NCBI RefSeq assembly: GCF_025567285.1
Contig: NZ_JAOQJT010000010.1
Location: forward strand, 1 to 64,000
Reading direction: 5' to 3'
Source: Coprococcus aceti
GTDB taxonomy: Bacteria > Bacillota > Clostridia > Lachnospirales > Lachnospiraceae
DNA: 64,000 bases
Shown here one piece after another: positions 17,527-26,078 of the stretch (position 1 is the first letter of the stretch; each line of letters starts with the position of its first letter). The notes below the pieces were generated by a model. That model was not told the DNA's origin and made no database searches. It saw only the letters and a list, made by a program, of their open reading frames with translations. The translations under genes and the position numbers were made by a program.

Positions 17527-19143
17527 ATGGCAGTCAAGTATGTGTTTGTCACTGGTGGTGTTGTATCTGGACTCGGTAAGGGTATTACTGCTGCTTCTCT
17601 TGGACGTCTTCTCAAGATGAGAGGATATAAAGTCACAAGCCAGAAGTTCGACCCTTATATCAATATTGATCCGGGAACAATGAACCCTATCCAGCACGGC
17701 GAAGTTTTTGTCACTGACGACGGCGCCGAAACAGATCTGGATCTCGGTCACTATGAGCGTTTTATAGACGAAAGTCTCAACAAGAATTCTAATGTAACAA
17801 CCGGAAAGGTATACTGGAGCATCCTTCAGAAGGAGCGCCATGGTGATTTCGGAGGACACACAGTACAGGTAGTGCCACATATCACCAATGAGATAAAAGA
17901 CAGATTCTACAGAAATCCCGATGCAAAGGATACTGAGGTAGCGATAATCGAGATCGGCGGAACCGTTGGAGATATCGAAAGCCAGCCATTCCTTGAGGCT
18001 ATCAGACAGTTCCAGCATGAGGTTGGTCCTAAGAACTGCATCATGATCCATGTAACTCTTATCCCTTATCTGAAGGCTTCAGGTGAGATCAAGACCAAGC
18101 CTACCCAGGCGAGCGTTAAGAATCTTCAGGGAATGGGTATTCAGCCCGATATCCTCGTATGTCGTTCCGATCTTCCTCTTGATCAGGGCATCAAGGATAA
18201 GATCGCACTGTTCTGTAACGTGCCGAGCAGAAACGTTATACAGAATCTTGACGTGGATGTTCTGTATGAGGTTCCACTTGCCATGGAGAAGGAGCACCTT
18301 GCCGATGTAGTATGTGAGTGCCTGGATATGGAATGTCCTCCACCTGCAGAACACGCATGGCTCGAGTGGACAAGCATGATAGATGCATGGAAGCATCCTG
18401 AGAAGAATGTAAGAGTTGCTCTGGTCGGAAAGTACGTATCACTTCACGATGCCTATATCTCAGTAGTTGAGGCATTGAAGCATGCCGGCGTTGCCAACAA
18501 GGCAGAGGTTGAGATCAAGTGGGTCGACTCCGAGCTTGTAACAGAGGAGAATGTCGCTGAGATCCTCGGCGATATAGACGGAATCCTTGTTCCGGGCGGC
18601 TTTGGCGACAGAGGTATAGAGGGAATGATCACTTCTATCAATTACGCCAGAACACACAAGGTTCCTTACCTTGGACTGTGTCTCGGAATGCAGCTCACGA
18701 TAGTTGAATTTGCAAGAAATGTACTTGGATATTCAGACGCCCACAGCTCTGAGTTCAATCCAAACTCATTCCACCAGGTAATCCACATCATGCCAAACCA
18801 GCACGATGTAACCGATCTTGGCGGTACCCTCAGACTTGGTTCATATCCTTGTGTGCTTGCAAAGGATTCAAAGTCATACCAGTTATACGGTACAGAATAT
18901 ATCCACGAGCGTCACAGACACAGGTACGAGGTCAACAATGACTATCGTCAGGCTCTGACTGACAACGGAATGGAGCTTGTCGGACTGTCACCTGACGGAC
19001 ATATCGTCGAGATGATCGAGATTCCTGAGCATCCTTGGTTCATCGGAACACAGGCACATCCGGAATTCAAATCAAGACCAAACAAGCCACATCCTCTTTT
19101 CAAAGGATTTGTAGCAGCTGCACTTGAGCATATGGATAAATAA
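17527..19143 (+). CDS. pyrG: CTP synthase
   Basis: 538 aa. Converts UTP to CTP using glutamine and ATP. Synthetase domain begins with 'YVFVTGGVVSGLGKGI' (P-loop, residues 4-19); the glutamine amidotransferase domain has the nucleophile loop 'LGLCLGMQ' near residue 385 and the catalytic His-Glu in 'QAHPEFKSRP' near 515. The ATG at 17527 follows GGAGG by eight bases. Single-gene unit with its own promoter and a strong terminator. Confidence 0.97.
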   Translation: MAVKYVFVTGGVVSGLGKGITAASLGRLLKMRGYKVTSQKFDPYINIDPGTMNPIQHGEVFVTDDGAETDLDLGHYERFIDESLNKNSNVTTGKVYWSILQKERHGDFGGHTVQVVPHITNEIKDRFYRNPDAKDTEVAIIEIGGTVGDIESQPFLEAIRQFQHEVGPKNCIMIHVTLIPYLKASGEIKTKPTQASVKNLQGMGIQPDILVCRSDLPLDQGIKDKIALFCNVPSRNVIQNLDVDVLYEVPLAMEKEHLADVVCECLDMECPPPAEHAWLEWTSMIDAWKHPEKNVRVALVGKYVSLHDAYISVVEALKHAGVANKAEVEIKWVDSELVTEENVAEILGDIDGILVPGGFGDRGIEGMITSINYARTHKVPYLGLCLGMQLTIVEFARNVLGYSDAHSSEFNPNSFHQVIHIMPNQHDVTDLGGTLRLGSYPCVLAKDSKSYQLYGTEYIHERHRHRYEVNNDYRQALTDNGMELVGLSPDGHIVEMIEIPEHPWFIGTQAHPEFKSRPNKPHPLFKGFVAAALEHMDK

Positions 19144-19155
19144 TATATAGAGACG

Positions 19156-19195
19156 GGGAGTATATCAACTGCTGATATACTCCCTGTTTTCTGTT
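19156..19195 (+). terminator. pyrG terminator
   Basis: Perfect 12-bp stem GGGAGTATATCA (19156-19167) / TGATATACTCCC (19173-19184) followed by TGTTTTCTGTTT. Confidence 0.88.
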
Positions 19196-19234
19196 TATTA
19201 TGTTTTATAGCAGGTCTGTAAATGACCTTCCGGA

Positions 19235-19861
19235 TCACTCCACCACGTCAAGAAGTTCCGCAAATGTATGGATCTCCGCATCCTTATCCTTCACACTGCC
19301 AAACCCGTATGCCGCGTGAATGAACTTTATCCCGGCAAATCTGGCACTGTCGCAGTCGCCCTGGATGTCGCCGACATATGCAGCATCCTCTATTCCATTC
19401 TTCTCCATGAGTATCTTTATACTCTCGCCCTTTGATACCTTTGTATCTCCCCAGCAGAGTATATCCTTAAAATACTTTCCAAACCCGTAATAATCAAGAA
19501 ATGCCTCTATATATCCACTCTGGCAGTTGCTGACTATAAACAGCCTGTGTGATCCCGAAAGCTTCGCAATGGTATCCTCTACACCATCGTACAGAACGCC
19601 GCCATGTTCACGGAGATACTCGTTCTCATAGTCTCCGCAGGCATCCATAAGCTGAGTCATTCTGTCCTCCGAATACGCTCCGAACAGCTTGTCGGCAATG
19701 GCATCCATAGGCATACCCATAACAGATTTGATATCGGCCTCTGTCACCTTCATGTCCACATCAGCCTGTCTTTCGAGGACTTCACTCCAGGACGCAGCCA
19801 CATTTGCCGCGCTGTCCCACAGAGTTCCATCCATGTCAAATATAAGTGATTCTACCTTCAT
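19235..19861 (-). CDS. HAD family hydrolase (phosphoglycolate-phosphatase-like)
   Basis: 208 aa. HAD motif I 'FDMDGTLWDS' at residues 8-17 with both catalytic Asp, motif II 'IVSNCQSG' near 108, motif III Lys in 'KVSKGES' and motif IV 'YVGDIQGDCDSAR' near 160. The helical cap between motifs I and II fits the Gph/PGP branch. Probably dephosphorylates a small metabolite; substrate unknown. AGAGGT precedes ATG. Twenty bases downstream of the ArsR gene on the same strand, so likely the second gene of that transcript. Confidence 0.88.
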   Translation of the reverse strand: MKVESLIFDMDGTLWDSAANVAASWSEVLERQADVDMKVTEADIKSVMGMPMDAIADKLFGAYSEDRMTQLMDACGDYENEYLREHGGVLYDGVEDTIAKLSGSHRLFIVSNCQSGYIEAFLDYYGFGKYFKDILCWGDTKVSKGESIKILMEKNGIEDAAYVGDIQGDCDSARFAGIKFIHAAYGFGSVKDKDAEIHTFAELLDVVE

Positions 19862-19880
19862 ATTCTACCTCTCGTATATT

Positions 19881-20201
19881 CTATTCAAGTATATGGTCAA
19901 CACCCTGTTTGATGATGGTCACAACGTGCTCATCGGCCAGGGAATATATTATATTCTTGCCCTCTCTTCTGCTTTTTATCAATTTGGCCTGCTTCAGCAC
20001 CCTGAGCTGGTGTGAAATAGCCGATGCATTCATCTCCAGACGCTCTGCGATGTCTCCGACACTCAGTTCCTGCTTAAGCAGGGCGAACATGATGGATATA
20101 CGTGTCGCATCGCCAAACACCTTGAACAGGTCTGCCAGATCTGCGAGATCCGACTGTTCCAGTTCATAACTGTCAAAAAAAATATTTTTATCTTCTGCCA
20201 T
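19881..20201 (-). CDS. ArsR/SmtB family transcriptional regulator
   Basis: 106 aa from the ATG at 20201 (AAAGGA eight bases upstream). Winged-helix motif: 'LADLFKVFGDATRISIMFAL', then the recognition helix region 'ASAISHQLRVLKQAKLI'. There is no CxC-type metal site of the ArsR/CadC kind in alpha-3; any sensor site would have to be elsewhere (e.g. Asp/His near the C-terminus, 'DEHVVTIIKQGVDH', reminiscent of the alpha-5 site of SmtB/CzrA zinc sensors). Target unknown; the HAD gene follows directly. Confidence 0.88.
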   Translation of the reverse strand: MAEDKNIFFDSYELEQSDLADLADLFKVFGDATRISIMFALLKQELSVGDIAERLEMNASAISHQLRVLKQAKLIKSRREGKNIIYSLADEHVVTIIKQGVDHILE

Positions 20202-20392
20202 ATCTATGGTCCTTTCTGCTCCCAAACAAGCAACTCACGTGTTCCATTTGAACAAGTATTCATATGTAAATTTACTACACTTACTTTTTTGTGTCAAGTC
20301 ACCTGAATCTCATGAATATTTCAAATGATAACTGCACACAATTACATCATACTGAAACGCCGCATTTGGCGCGATCATATTGGAGGTCAAAA

Positions 20393-20590
20393 ATGAAAAC
20401 ATTAAATTGCATATGTCTCACACTGACCATAATCGGTGCTATCGTATGGGGCATTATAGGACTGTTCAGCTACAACATAGTGGACGGCATCTTCGGTGCC
20501 GGAACTGCATTTTCCAGAATAATCTATACTCTGGTTGGTGTTGCCGGACTGTATGCCATCTCCTTCTACTGGTTATTCAACAGGGATTAA
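20393..20590 (+). CDS. DUF378 small membrane protein
   Basis: 65 aa from the ATG at 20393 (GGAGG six bases upstream; the longer frame from 20291 lacks a site). Two membrane helices with the family pattern 'IIGAIVWGIIGLF' and 'IIYTLVGVAGLYAISF', ending 'YWLF'. DUF378/YuzA-type proteins are small inner-membrane proteins of unknown function. Confidence 0.85.
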   Translation: MKTLNCICLTLTIIGAIVWGIIGLFSYNIVDGIFGAGTAFSRIIYTLVGVAGLYAISFYWLFNRD

Positions 20591-20605
20591 CGGCATTAAT
20601 ATGCA

Positions 20606-20640
20606 AATGCCCGCACCTATAAAAGTGCAGGCATTGTATT
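20606..20640. terminator. Terminator between the DUF378 gene and the CPBP gene
   Basis: AATGCCCGCAC (20606-20616) pairs with GTGCAGGCATT (20625-20635), one mismatch, then GTATT. T-content is modest on both sides. Confidence 0.6.
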
Positions 20641-20645
20641 ACATA

Positions 20646-21596
20646 TCATAAAACAAATTCTGTTATTATCATAAATCCTATGCATACGCACAGTGCCAGA
20701 ACAAGCGGCACAGATATGATCCTCGGTCTCTTGACCTCAGCGTTCCTGTTTCTTCTGAACATCGCCAGCATATCCATATGCCTTCCATTCAGGTACGCCA
20801 ACAACACTATCATCGCCGCAGCCGCACACAATCCCATAAATGCAAATGGAATATATATCAATATCGTCTGCTTGAGCTGATCTGTTGCTATTCCCTCAGA
20901 AGCCTGTTTCTCCACCATCTGCTTGAGCACGCTGACATGTGATGCTATATAGCTGATGATGACGGATATCTCATTAAAGCAGAAATGGGCATACATGGTC
21001 GTAAATATACTTCCTGTCGCCTCGGCAAGAAATCCCAGCATCATTCCCAGAACCATCGCATATGCCATCTGATTGAAATTCATGTGCATGGCTCCGAACA
21101 TTATTCCTCCTATGATTATAGCCGCCAGTCTGCTGCCATATCTGTAGCTTCCCATTATGACGCCTCTGTAGGCAAGCTCCTCCACGATTCCCGGAGTGAC
21201 CGCCATGAGAAGTGTTGACACCCACAGCTTATGATTCGACACAAGACCTGTTGCAAGCTCGGTAGTGGCACTCTCCACCCACAGAAGACTTATGGCATTT
21301 ATGAGTGTCATAAGAGGCTCAAGAGCCACGACGAATGCCGGAACGATGATTATCGCCAGCCAGTGCGTCTTTTTCAGTCTGAGCGTTTCGCGCAGATCAC
21401 ATTTGCTTATAAGAATATATATGATCGTCGGCACGAATATCATGCTCTGGCTCAGGATCAGATTCTGAACCATGGTTATATGTGAGCCGATATTCGTCTT
21501 CCACAGGATCATAACAACACACAGATACACACATATCAGCGACAGGAAAAACCATGACGCTCCGTGTACCTTTCTCTGAACATTGTCCTGTCTCAT
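20646..21596 (-). CDS. CPBP family intramembrane metalloprotease
   Basis: 316 aa, about eight membrane helices. The Abi/CAAX-protease motifs are present: 'EELAYRGVIMG' (Glu-Glu...Arg), 'FGAMHMNFNQ' (His) and the later 'HFCFNE' (His/Asn). Homologues process prenylated or peptide substrates or act in bacteriocin immunity; the substrate here is not known. It starts four bases after ridA and its own ribosome site is weak (only GAG at about seven bases), suggesting coupling to ridA translation. Last of a four-gene run: thioesterase, cvfB, ridA, CPBP. Confidence 0.88.
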   Translation of the reverse strand: MRQDNVQRKVHGASWFFLSLICVYLCVVMILWKTNIGSHITMVQNLILSQSMIFVPTIIYILISKCDLRETLRLKKTHWLAIIIVPAFVVALEPLMTLINAISLLWVESATTELATGLVSNHKLWVSTLLMAVTPGIVEELAYRGVIMGSYRYGSRLAAIIIGGIMFGAMHMNFNQMAYAMVLGMMLGFLAEATGSIFTTMYAHFCFNEISVIISYIASHVSVLKQMVEKQASEGIATDQLKQTILIYIPFAFMGLCAAAAMIVLLAYLNGRHMDMLAMFRRNRNAEVKRPRIISVPLVLALCVCIGFMIITEFVL

Positions 21597-21600
21597 ACGC

Positions 21601-21981
21601 TTACTCTACTGTAGCGATGGCTTCTATCTCTATAAGCACATCCTTAGGGAGTCTTGCAACCTCCACGCATGAACGTGCAGGGAAATCGCTTGTGAAGAAG
21701 TCCTTGTAAATATCATTTATCTTGCCAAAATCATTCATATCCTTGATAAATACTGTTGTCTTCACTACCTTATCCATAGATGAGCCTGATGCCTCTATGA
21801 GATTCTTGAGATTGCCGATCGCCTGTCTTGCCTGTACAGTGACATCTCCCTCAACCAGTGTATTTGTCTCAGGATCGATAGGTATAACTCCTGATGTAAA
21901 AAGCATTCCATTCACGAGAACCGCCTGTGAATATGGTCCTATTGCCGCTGGTGCCTTTGGTGTACTTATTATTGTCTTCAT
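21601..21981 (-). CDS. ridA: RidA family enamine/imine deaminase
   Basis: 126 aa, full length for the family. Begins 'ISTPKAPAAIGPYSQAV' and has 'SGVIPIDPETN', the conserved Arg in 'PARSCVEVARLPKD' that binds the substrate carboxylate, and the closing 'IEIEAIA'. RidA hydrolyses reactive 2-aminoacrylate and related enamines released by PLP enzymes. AGGAGG upstream. Between cvfB (42 bases) and the CPBP gene (4 bases). Confidence 0.95.
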   Translation of the reverse strand: MKTIISTPKAPAAIGPYSQAVLVNGMLFTSGVIPIDPETNTLVEGDVTVQARQAIGNLKNLIEASGSSMDKVVKTTVFIKDMNDFGKINDIYKDFFTSDFPARSCVEVARLPKDVLIEIEAIATVE

Positions 21982-22023
21982 GTTTTGTTCCTCCTGTTTT
22001 TTACTATTATATATGATGAACTA

Positions 22024-23073
22024 TTACTCCTCATCCATCTCGCTCAGCTCCGCCATGAGAGCCTTTCTGTTGTTGCGCCTTCCGCCATTGCTTCTGGTGA
22101 ATTTCACAGTGCCTTTTCTGTCTGGCACGGGCTCCGGTGACCGTCTGGATACCGGCTTCTTCGTCTCAGGCTTTGCACGCTTCACAACATCGGCTTTGGT
22201 TGTTCCTTTTTTCGCAAGCTCTGCCCGCTCTTCCTCGGACAGTATCTCAATGTTCTTCTCTGTGATCCTTATCTTACCGTCCTTGAGGAGCTTGCCAACC
22301 GCCGTCTTAAATGCTCTCTTGCTTATTCCAAATTCCTTCTCTATCACCTTTGAATCTGCCTTGTCATTGAACGGGAGCACTCCATTATATGAATCGATGA
22401 TATTCAATATCATCTCTGCATTCTCCCTGATCTGCATCTTTATCGGCTTCTGCATGGTGAGGTTCAGCTTGCCGTCTTCCCTGACTGACGCAACCCTGCC
22501 CTCAACGTGGTCGCCGGCATATATGGCACTGTGTATCTCCTTCTTCGGGATAAGTGCTGAATATTTGTTGTCCACAGCGACAAATGCACCATACTCGGAG
22601 CTGTACTCTATAACTATTCCCGATATAGCATCTCCCTGCTTATATGGGGAATTGCTGCTCAGATACTCATAAACCTTCATGGACACACACAGTCTGTCCG
22701 ATTTGTCAGTGTACATTCTGACCAGATATTCATGGTTCTCTCTCACCGGGCCAACCTGCTCCTTAAACGGAAGCAGAATATCCTTTTCAAGTCCCCAGTC
22801 CATGAATGCACCGATCTTGGTAGTTCCCACACACCTGAGAACAGCCATCTTACCCATAGTTATATATGGAACATTCACAGTTGCAATGAGTCTGTCGTCA
22901 GAATCCCTGTATATGAACACGTTGATGTGCTCGCCTGTCTTTATGCCATTCGGGACCTGCTTTCTCGGAAGAAGCACCTCACTGTCAGAATCCGCACATC
23001 CAAGATACACACCAAATTCCTTTTCTCTCTTTACTATAAGATCATTCCATTCGCCTATCTTTATCATCGTCAT
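22024..23073 (-). CDS. CvfB-type S1 RNA-binding protein
   Basis: 349 aa. Three S1/OB-like blocks at about 3-60, 68-135 ('VGTTKIGAFMDWGLEKDILLP') and 145-210 ('GIVIEYSSEYGAFVAVD'), then a winged-helix at about 225-285, which is the CvfB (virulence regulator, YitL) layout. After it comes a Lys/Arg-rich low-complexity tail of about 60 residues ending 'SEMDEE', not part of the core family. Probably binds RNA. AGAGGA upstream; M3 is an alternative start. Thirty-five bases after the thioesterase gene. Confidence 0.85.
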   Translation of the reverse strand: MTMIKIGEWNDLIVKREKEFGVYLGCADSDSEVLLPRKQVPNGIKTGEHINVFIYRDSDDRLIATVNVPYITMGKMAVLRCVGTTKIGAFMDWGLEKDILLPFKEQVGPVRENHEYLVRMYTDKSDRLCVSMKVYEYLSSNSPYKQGDAISGIVIEYSSEYGAFVAVDNKYSALIPKKEIHSAIYAGDHVEGRVASVREDGKLNLTMQKPIKMQIRENAEMILNIIDSYNGVLPFNDKADSKVIEKEFGISKRAFKTAVGKLLKDGKIRITEKNIEILSEEERAELAKKGTTKADVVKRAKPETKKPVSRRSPEPVPDRKGTVKFTRSNGGRRNNRKALMAELSEMDEE

Positions 23074-23108
23074 ACCGTCCTCTTAATTTTTTCTGTCGAC
23101 ACAGTATA

Positions 23109-23828
23109 TCATATATCCTTACTGCTCCGTTCAAACTGGACAACACACCTTGTCCTGTCCTCTTCATCTGCCAGGATTATCTGAACATATCTGTCGTCAA
23201 TAAATCTCTTTACTACTATAACATCATCTTTCACATATTGCATCTTATATTCCGCTCTGACTGCAATAATATCCGCAACATCATCCACGTATTCCTGGGC
23301 AAGAGCAATATACGCTTCATTATTCATATGATTGTTGGAGTCTATCTGATAAGACATGACTTTTCTGGTATCTATAGTCTCCGCATCGCCCAGCAGTTTT
23401 ACCTTGCGCGGCGCATACTCCATGTCTATGGCAGGCTCCATCGGATATGCGTCTGACACCTCTTTGTCTATCTTGACAGGTCTCAGCCTCTCGGTGTCCA
23501 TATAGCTCCAAATGGATGCCGCCTTAACTATGCGTTCTCCATTCTCGTCCAGTATATCTATATTTCTGAATCCCAGAGATGCCTTGAAATCATATGCCCA
23601 CGTCCTGACCTTGATCTTCTCTCCCATCGCAGGATATCTGACCACCTCTATCTGCCAGGAAACCAGGAACCATGCTCTGTGGTGTTCTGCCAGATAATCC
23701 AGCCCTATGCCGACCTCCTCCGACTGCAGTATAGCACAGTCCTGGAAATAGTTCGCTATGGTCGCCATGTTGGATATCTTATTTCCACCAGTCTCACTAT
23801 ACCTGACTATCGCTTCATATGAATACAT
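23109..23828 (-). CDS. Acyl-ACP thioesterase
   Basis: 239 aa. Double hot-dog fold typical of bacterial FatA/FatB-like enzymes that release fatty acids from acyl carrier protein. The catalytic region 'DSNNHMNNEAY' near residue 170 carries the conserved Asn and His; the N-terminal half has 'WFLVSWQIEVVRYP' and 'RTWAYDF' seen in the family. GGAGGTGG upstream. First gene of the minus-strand run to the CPBP protease. Confidence 0.9.
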   Translation of the reverse strand: MYSYEAIVRYSETGGNKISNMATIANYFQDCAILQSEEVGIGLDYLAEHHRAWFLVSWQIEVVRYPAMGEKIKVRTWAYDFKASLGFRNIDILDENGERIVKAASIWSYMDTERLRPVKIDKEVSDAYPMEPAIDMEYAPRKVKLLGDAETIDTRKVMSYQIDSNNHMNNEAYIALAQEYVDDVADIIAVRAEYKMQYVKDDVIVVKRFIDDRYVQIILADEEDRTRCVVQFERSSKDI

Positions 23829-23928
23829 TACGCCACCTCCATGATGCTCATTTTACTATAATTTTATACCCTATTTAGAGGGCTATCGCAAGGTGAAAAA
23901 TTTTTTTGAAATTTTTTTAAAAAAGTGC

Positions 23929-23957
23929 TTGCATTATTCTGAGCTTTAGTATATACT
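23929..23957 (+). promoter_or_regulatory. Promoter of tRNA-Gln
   Basis: TTGCAT (23929-23934), 17-nt spacer, TATACT (23952-23957), about 18 nt before the mature tRNA. Confidence 0.75.
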
Positions 23958-23974
23958 ACCATTTGTTGAGGCAA

Positions 23975-24047
23975 TGGGCTATCGCCAAATGGTAAGGCAC
24001 TGGACTCTGACTCCAGCATTTTCAAGGTTCGAATCCTTGTAGCCCAG
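23975..24047 (+). tRNA. tRNA-Gln (anticodon CTG)
   Basis: Acceptor arms TGGGCTA / TAGCCCA pair fully; anticodon stem CTGGA/TCCAG encloses the loop CTCTGAC with anticodon CTG; T arm CAAGG-TTCGAAT-CCTTG. The 3' CCA is not encoded (discriminator G then CTA). The anticodon reads CAG; it is a single tRNA with its own promoter and terminator. Confidence 0.93.
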
Positions 24048-24053
24048 CTACTA

Positions 24054-24085
24054 AGACTTGAGATTTATCTCAAGTCTTTTTTATT
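24054..24085 (+). terminator. Terminator of tRNA-Gln
   Basis: AGACTTGAGA / TCTCAAGTCT stem immediately after the tRNA, followed by TTTTTTATTTT. Confidence 0.88.
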
Positions 24086-24141
24086 TTATAAACCGCTTCA
24101 TATAATGATACTTACAGTGGGCAGTCCGCTCCACAGCACAT

Positions 24142-24176
24142 AAAAAAGACATGTCGTTAGGCTCCGACATGTCTTT
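24142..24176 (-). terminator. Terminator of the amidohydrolase gene
   Basis: Perfect 12-bp stem AAAGACATGTCG (24145-24156) / CGACATGTCTTT (24165-24176); on the minus strand it is followed by six Ts. It lies about 90 nt beyond the stop codon. Confidence 0.8.
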
Positions 24177-24265
24177 CGTGTATTACTATCTGTGAAAAAT
24201 TTCATTGGCGTAACAAAAATGTAACACATTTTTAAAACATTATCAATAGGTTTTCGCGTATTTTT

Positions 24266-25117
24266 TTAAAAATTCAATTTCAATCCAAGCAATTTTCGCG
24301 CATTATTCTCAAATATATTGTTTTTGTCCACATCTTCCAGATCAAGGGCCTCTATGTCCGCACATGACTGTTCCTGATCAGACCATGGGCTGTCCGTTCC
24401 GAACAGGATCTTGTCAGACCCGTGAGCTGCCACTATCTTCTTAAACATGTCACCATCAAGAAGCTGCCATCTGTGCGATGCCCCCTCCCGCCAGTCTATC
24501 TGTCCATAGGAAAATGCCGTGTCAAAATACACATCTCTTCCGCAAAGTCTGTTCAGCACGTCATCCCACATCTGCCATCCACCCATATGGGCAAGCACAA
24601 GCTTGTCAGGCCCAACCTCATCCAGCACCTCCTCCGCCATTGCAGGAGTGCAGTGAGTCACATCAGGAAGTCCTATGTCTGTTCCCGCATGTGTCACCAC
24701 GATAAGCCCAAGCTCTGTGGCATAGCTGATTATCCTTTTATATCTTATATCGTTGAAAAAAGCCCCCTGGTAGTCAGGATGGATCTTTATCCCCTTCAGA
24801 CCTTTGTCGCATATATCCCTGAGTATCTCTTTGTAATTGTCATTGTCGGGATGTATCCCTCCAAACGACCACACATGTGTCTCTGAAAAGCGCTCATTCT
24901 CCTCAACTGCGAATTCATTTATATGCTTATATTGTTTCGGAGACGTTGCCACCGGAAGTACCACAGACACATCCACATGTCTGCTCCTCATGTCATTCTC
25001 CAGTCCGTCAAGTGTGCCATCCGAATGTGCCCTTGTACCGGATCTGCTCTCCAGAAGCCCTACCGTCTTGGCTGCTATCCTGTCGGGATACGTGTGTGTG
25101 TGAAAATCTATTATCAT
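24266..25117 (-). CDS. Amidohydrolase family protein (TIM-barrel hydrolase/decarboxylase type)
   Basis: 283 aa. Metal-site residues of the amidohydrolase-2 group are present: 'DFHTHTY' (residues 3-9, HxH), 'VVTHAGTD' (His near 150), 'LVLAHMGG' (His near 180) and 'FGTDSPW' (Asp near 245). The 'KGIKIHPDYQ' strand is also typical. Members include hydrolases and ACMSD-like decarboxylases; the substrate cannot be named. AGGAGG upstream; single-gene unit. Confidence 0.87.
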   Translation of the reverse strand: MIIDFHTHTYPDRIAAKTVGLLESRSGTRAHSDGTLDGLENDMRSRHVDVSVVLPVATSPKQYKHINEFAVEENERFSETHVWSFGGIHPDNDNYKEILRDICDKGLKGIKIHPDYQGAFFNDIRYKRIISYATELGLIVVTHAGTDIGLPDVTHCTPAMAEEVLDEVGPDKLVLAHMGGWQMWDDVLNRLCGRDVYFDTAFSYGQIDWREGASHRWQLLDGDMFKKIVAAHGSDKILFGTDSPWSDQEQSCADIEALDLEDVDKNNIFENNARKLLGLKLNF

Positions 25118-25260
25118 AAATATTCCTCCTGTACATTTATACTGCGTAAGCGCAGAACACCTCTGCTGCGGCCATGCTGTTCACGTTCTCCATATCCACA
25201 GTTGAAAAACATCGGATTTTGAGGTATCTTTATCAAAGATATTTCCACGAAGGAGAAAAC

Positions 25261-26001
25261 ATGAGCAAACGAAAAAAGAAAATGACGCTGAAACAGATGC
25301 GTTCCCTCGTCGTCTTTTTGGTCGCCATAAACATCATACTATTATTGTGCATACTTGTCATGGGATTTTTTCTGGCAAAGGCACAGATCACCAAGGGGAA
25401 AGGACAGACTGTCATGCTCCAGAAGGCCAACGACACATACACGGTGTGTGTGGATGCTGGTCATGGAGGAAGCGATGTAGGCGCTGTGGGACTTGACGGA
25501 AGCTACGAGAAGGACGACAATCTCCGTCTTGCGCAGGAGGTTGCCAAAGCCCTGAAAAAGAGCGGCGTCAACGTCATAATGACCAGATCCGACGACAGCG
25601 ACACACAGCTCGACTCCCGTTCAAAGATAGCAAACAAGGCCAAGGCTGATATCTTCGTTTCGCTACACCGCAATTCAACAGCCAACCCAAACACCACAAA
25701 GGGCATTGAGATATGGATACACAGCTCAGGATCTGAGCGCAGTTATGCGGCCGCAGATGACATTCTGAGCAATCTCGAGGAAGTTGGTATAACCGCCAAC
25801 CGAGGGGTGCGAATCGGAACCCAGGGAGACAGCGATGATGACTATGCGGTCATCAGAGACACCGATATGACAAGCATGATCGTTGAGATGGGCTTCATGA
25901 CCAACCAGGACGATCTGGACTATTTCAATGAAAATCTTGAGAACTACGCCAAGGCAATATCCAACGGTGTGGTTCAGTGGCTGAACGATTACGTCCAGTA
26001 A
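25261..26001 (+). CDS. N-acetylmuramoyl-L-alanine amidase
   Basis: 246 aa from the ATG at 25261 (GAAGGAG upstream; frame is open back to 25174 without a site). A basic N-terminus and one membrane helix (about 16-38) anchor an Amidase_3 domain outside the cell. Zinc ligands are visible: 'DAGHGGSD' (His), 'YEKDDNLRLA' (Glu), 'VSLHRNS' (His), and the catalytic Glu in 'MIVEMGFMTN'. Cuts the amide between N-acetylmuramic acid and the stem peptide. Has no separate wall-binding domain. Possibly spore- or septum-related, but this is not shown by the sequence. Confidence 0.93.
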   Translation: MSKRKKKMTLKQMRSLVVFLVAINIILLLCILVMGFFLAKAQITKGKGQTVMLQKANDTYTVCVDAGHGGSDVGAVGLDGSYEKDDNLRLAQEVAKALKKSGVNVIMTRSDDSDTQLDSRSKIANKAKADIFVSLHRNSTANPNTTKGIEIWIHSSGSERSYAAADDILSNLEEVGITANRGVRIGTQGDSDDDYAVIRDTDMTSMIVEMGFMTNQDDLDYFNENLENYAKAISNGVVQWLNDYVQ

Positions 26002-26035
26002 CGCCGGACATATCATAACATTTGAATAATTCCAT

Positions 26036-26078
26036 AAAAAAATAACACATTGAGCACAGCCCAATGTGTTATTTTTTA
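26036..26078. terminator. Bidirectional terminator between amidase and GGDEF genes
   Basis: AATAACACATTG (26041-26052) / CAATGTGTTATT (26062-26073) with flanking A-run and T-run; its right edge covers the last codon of the converging gene. Confidence 0.85.
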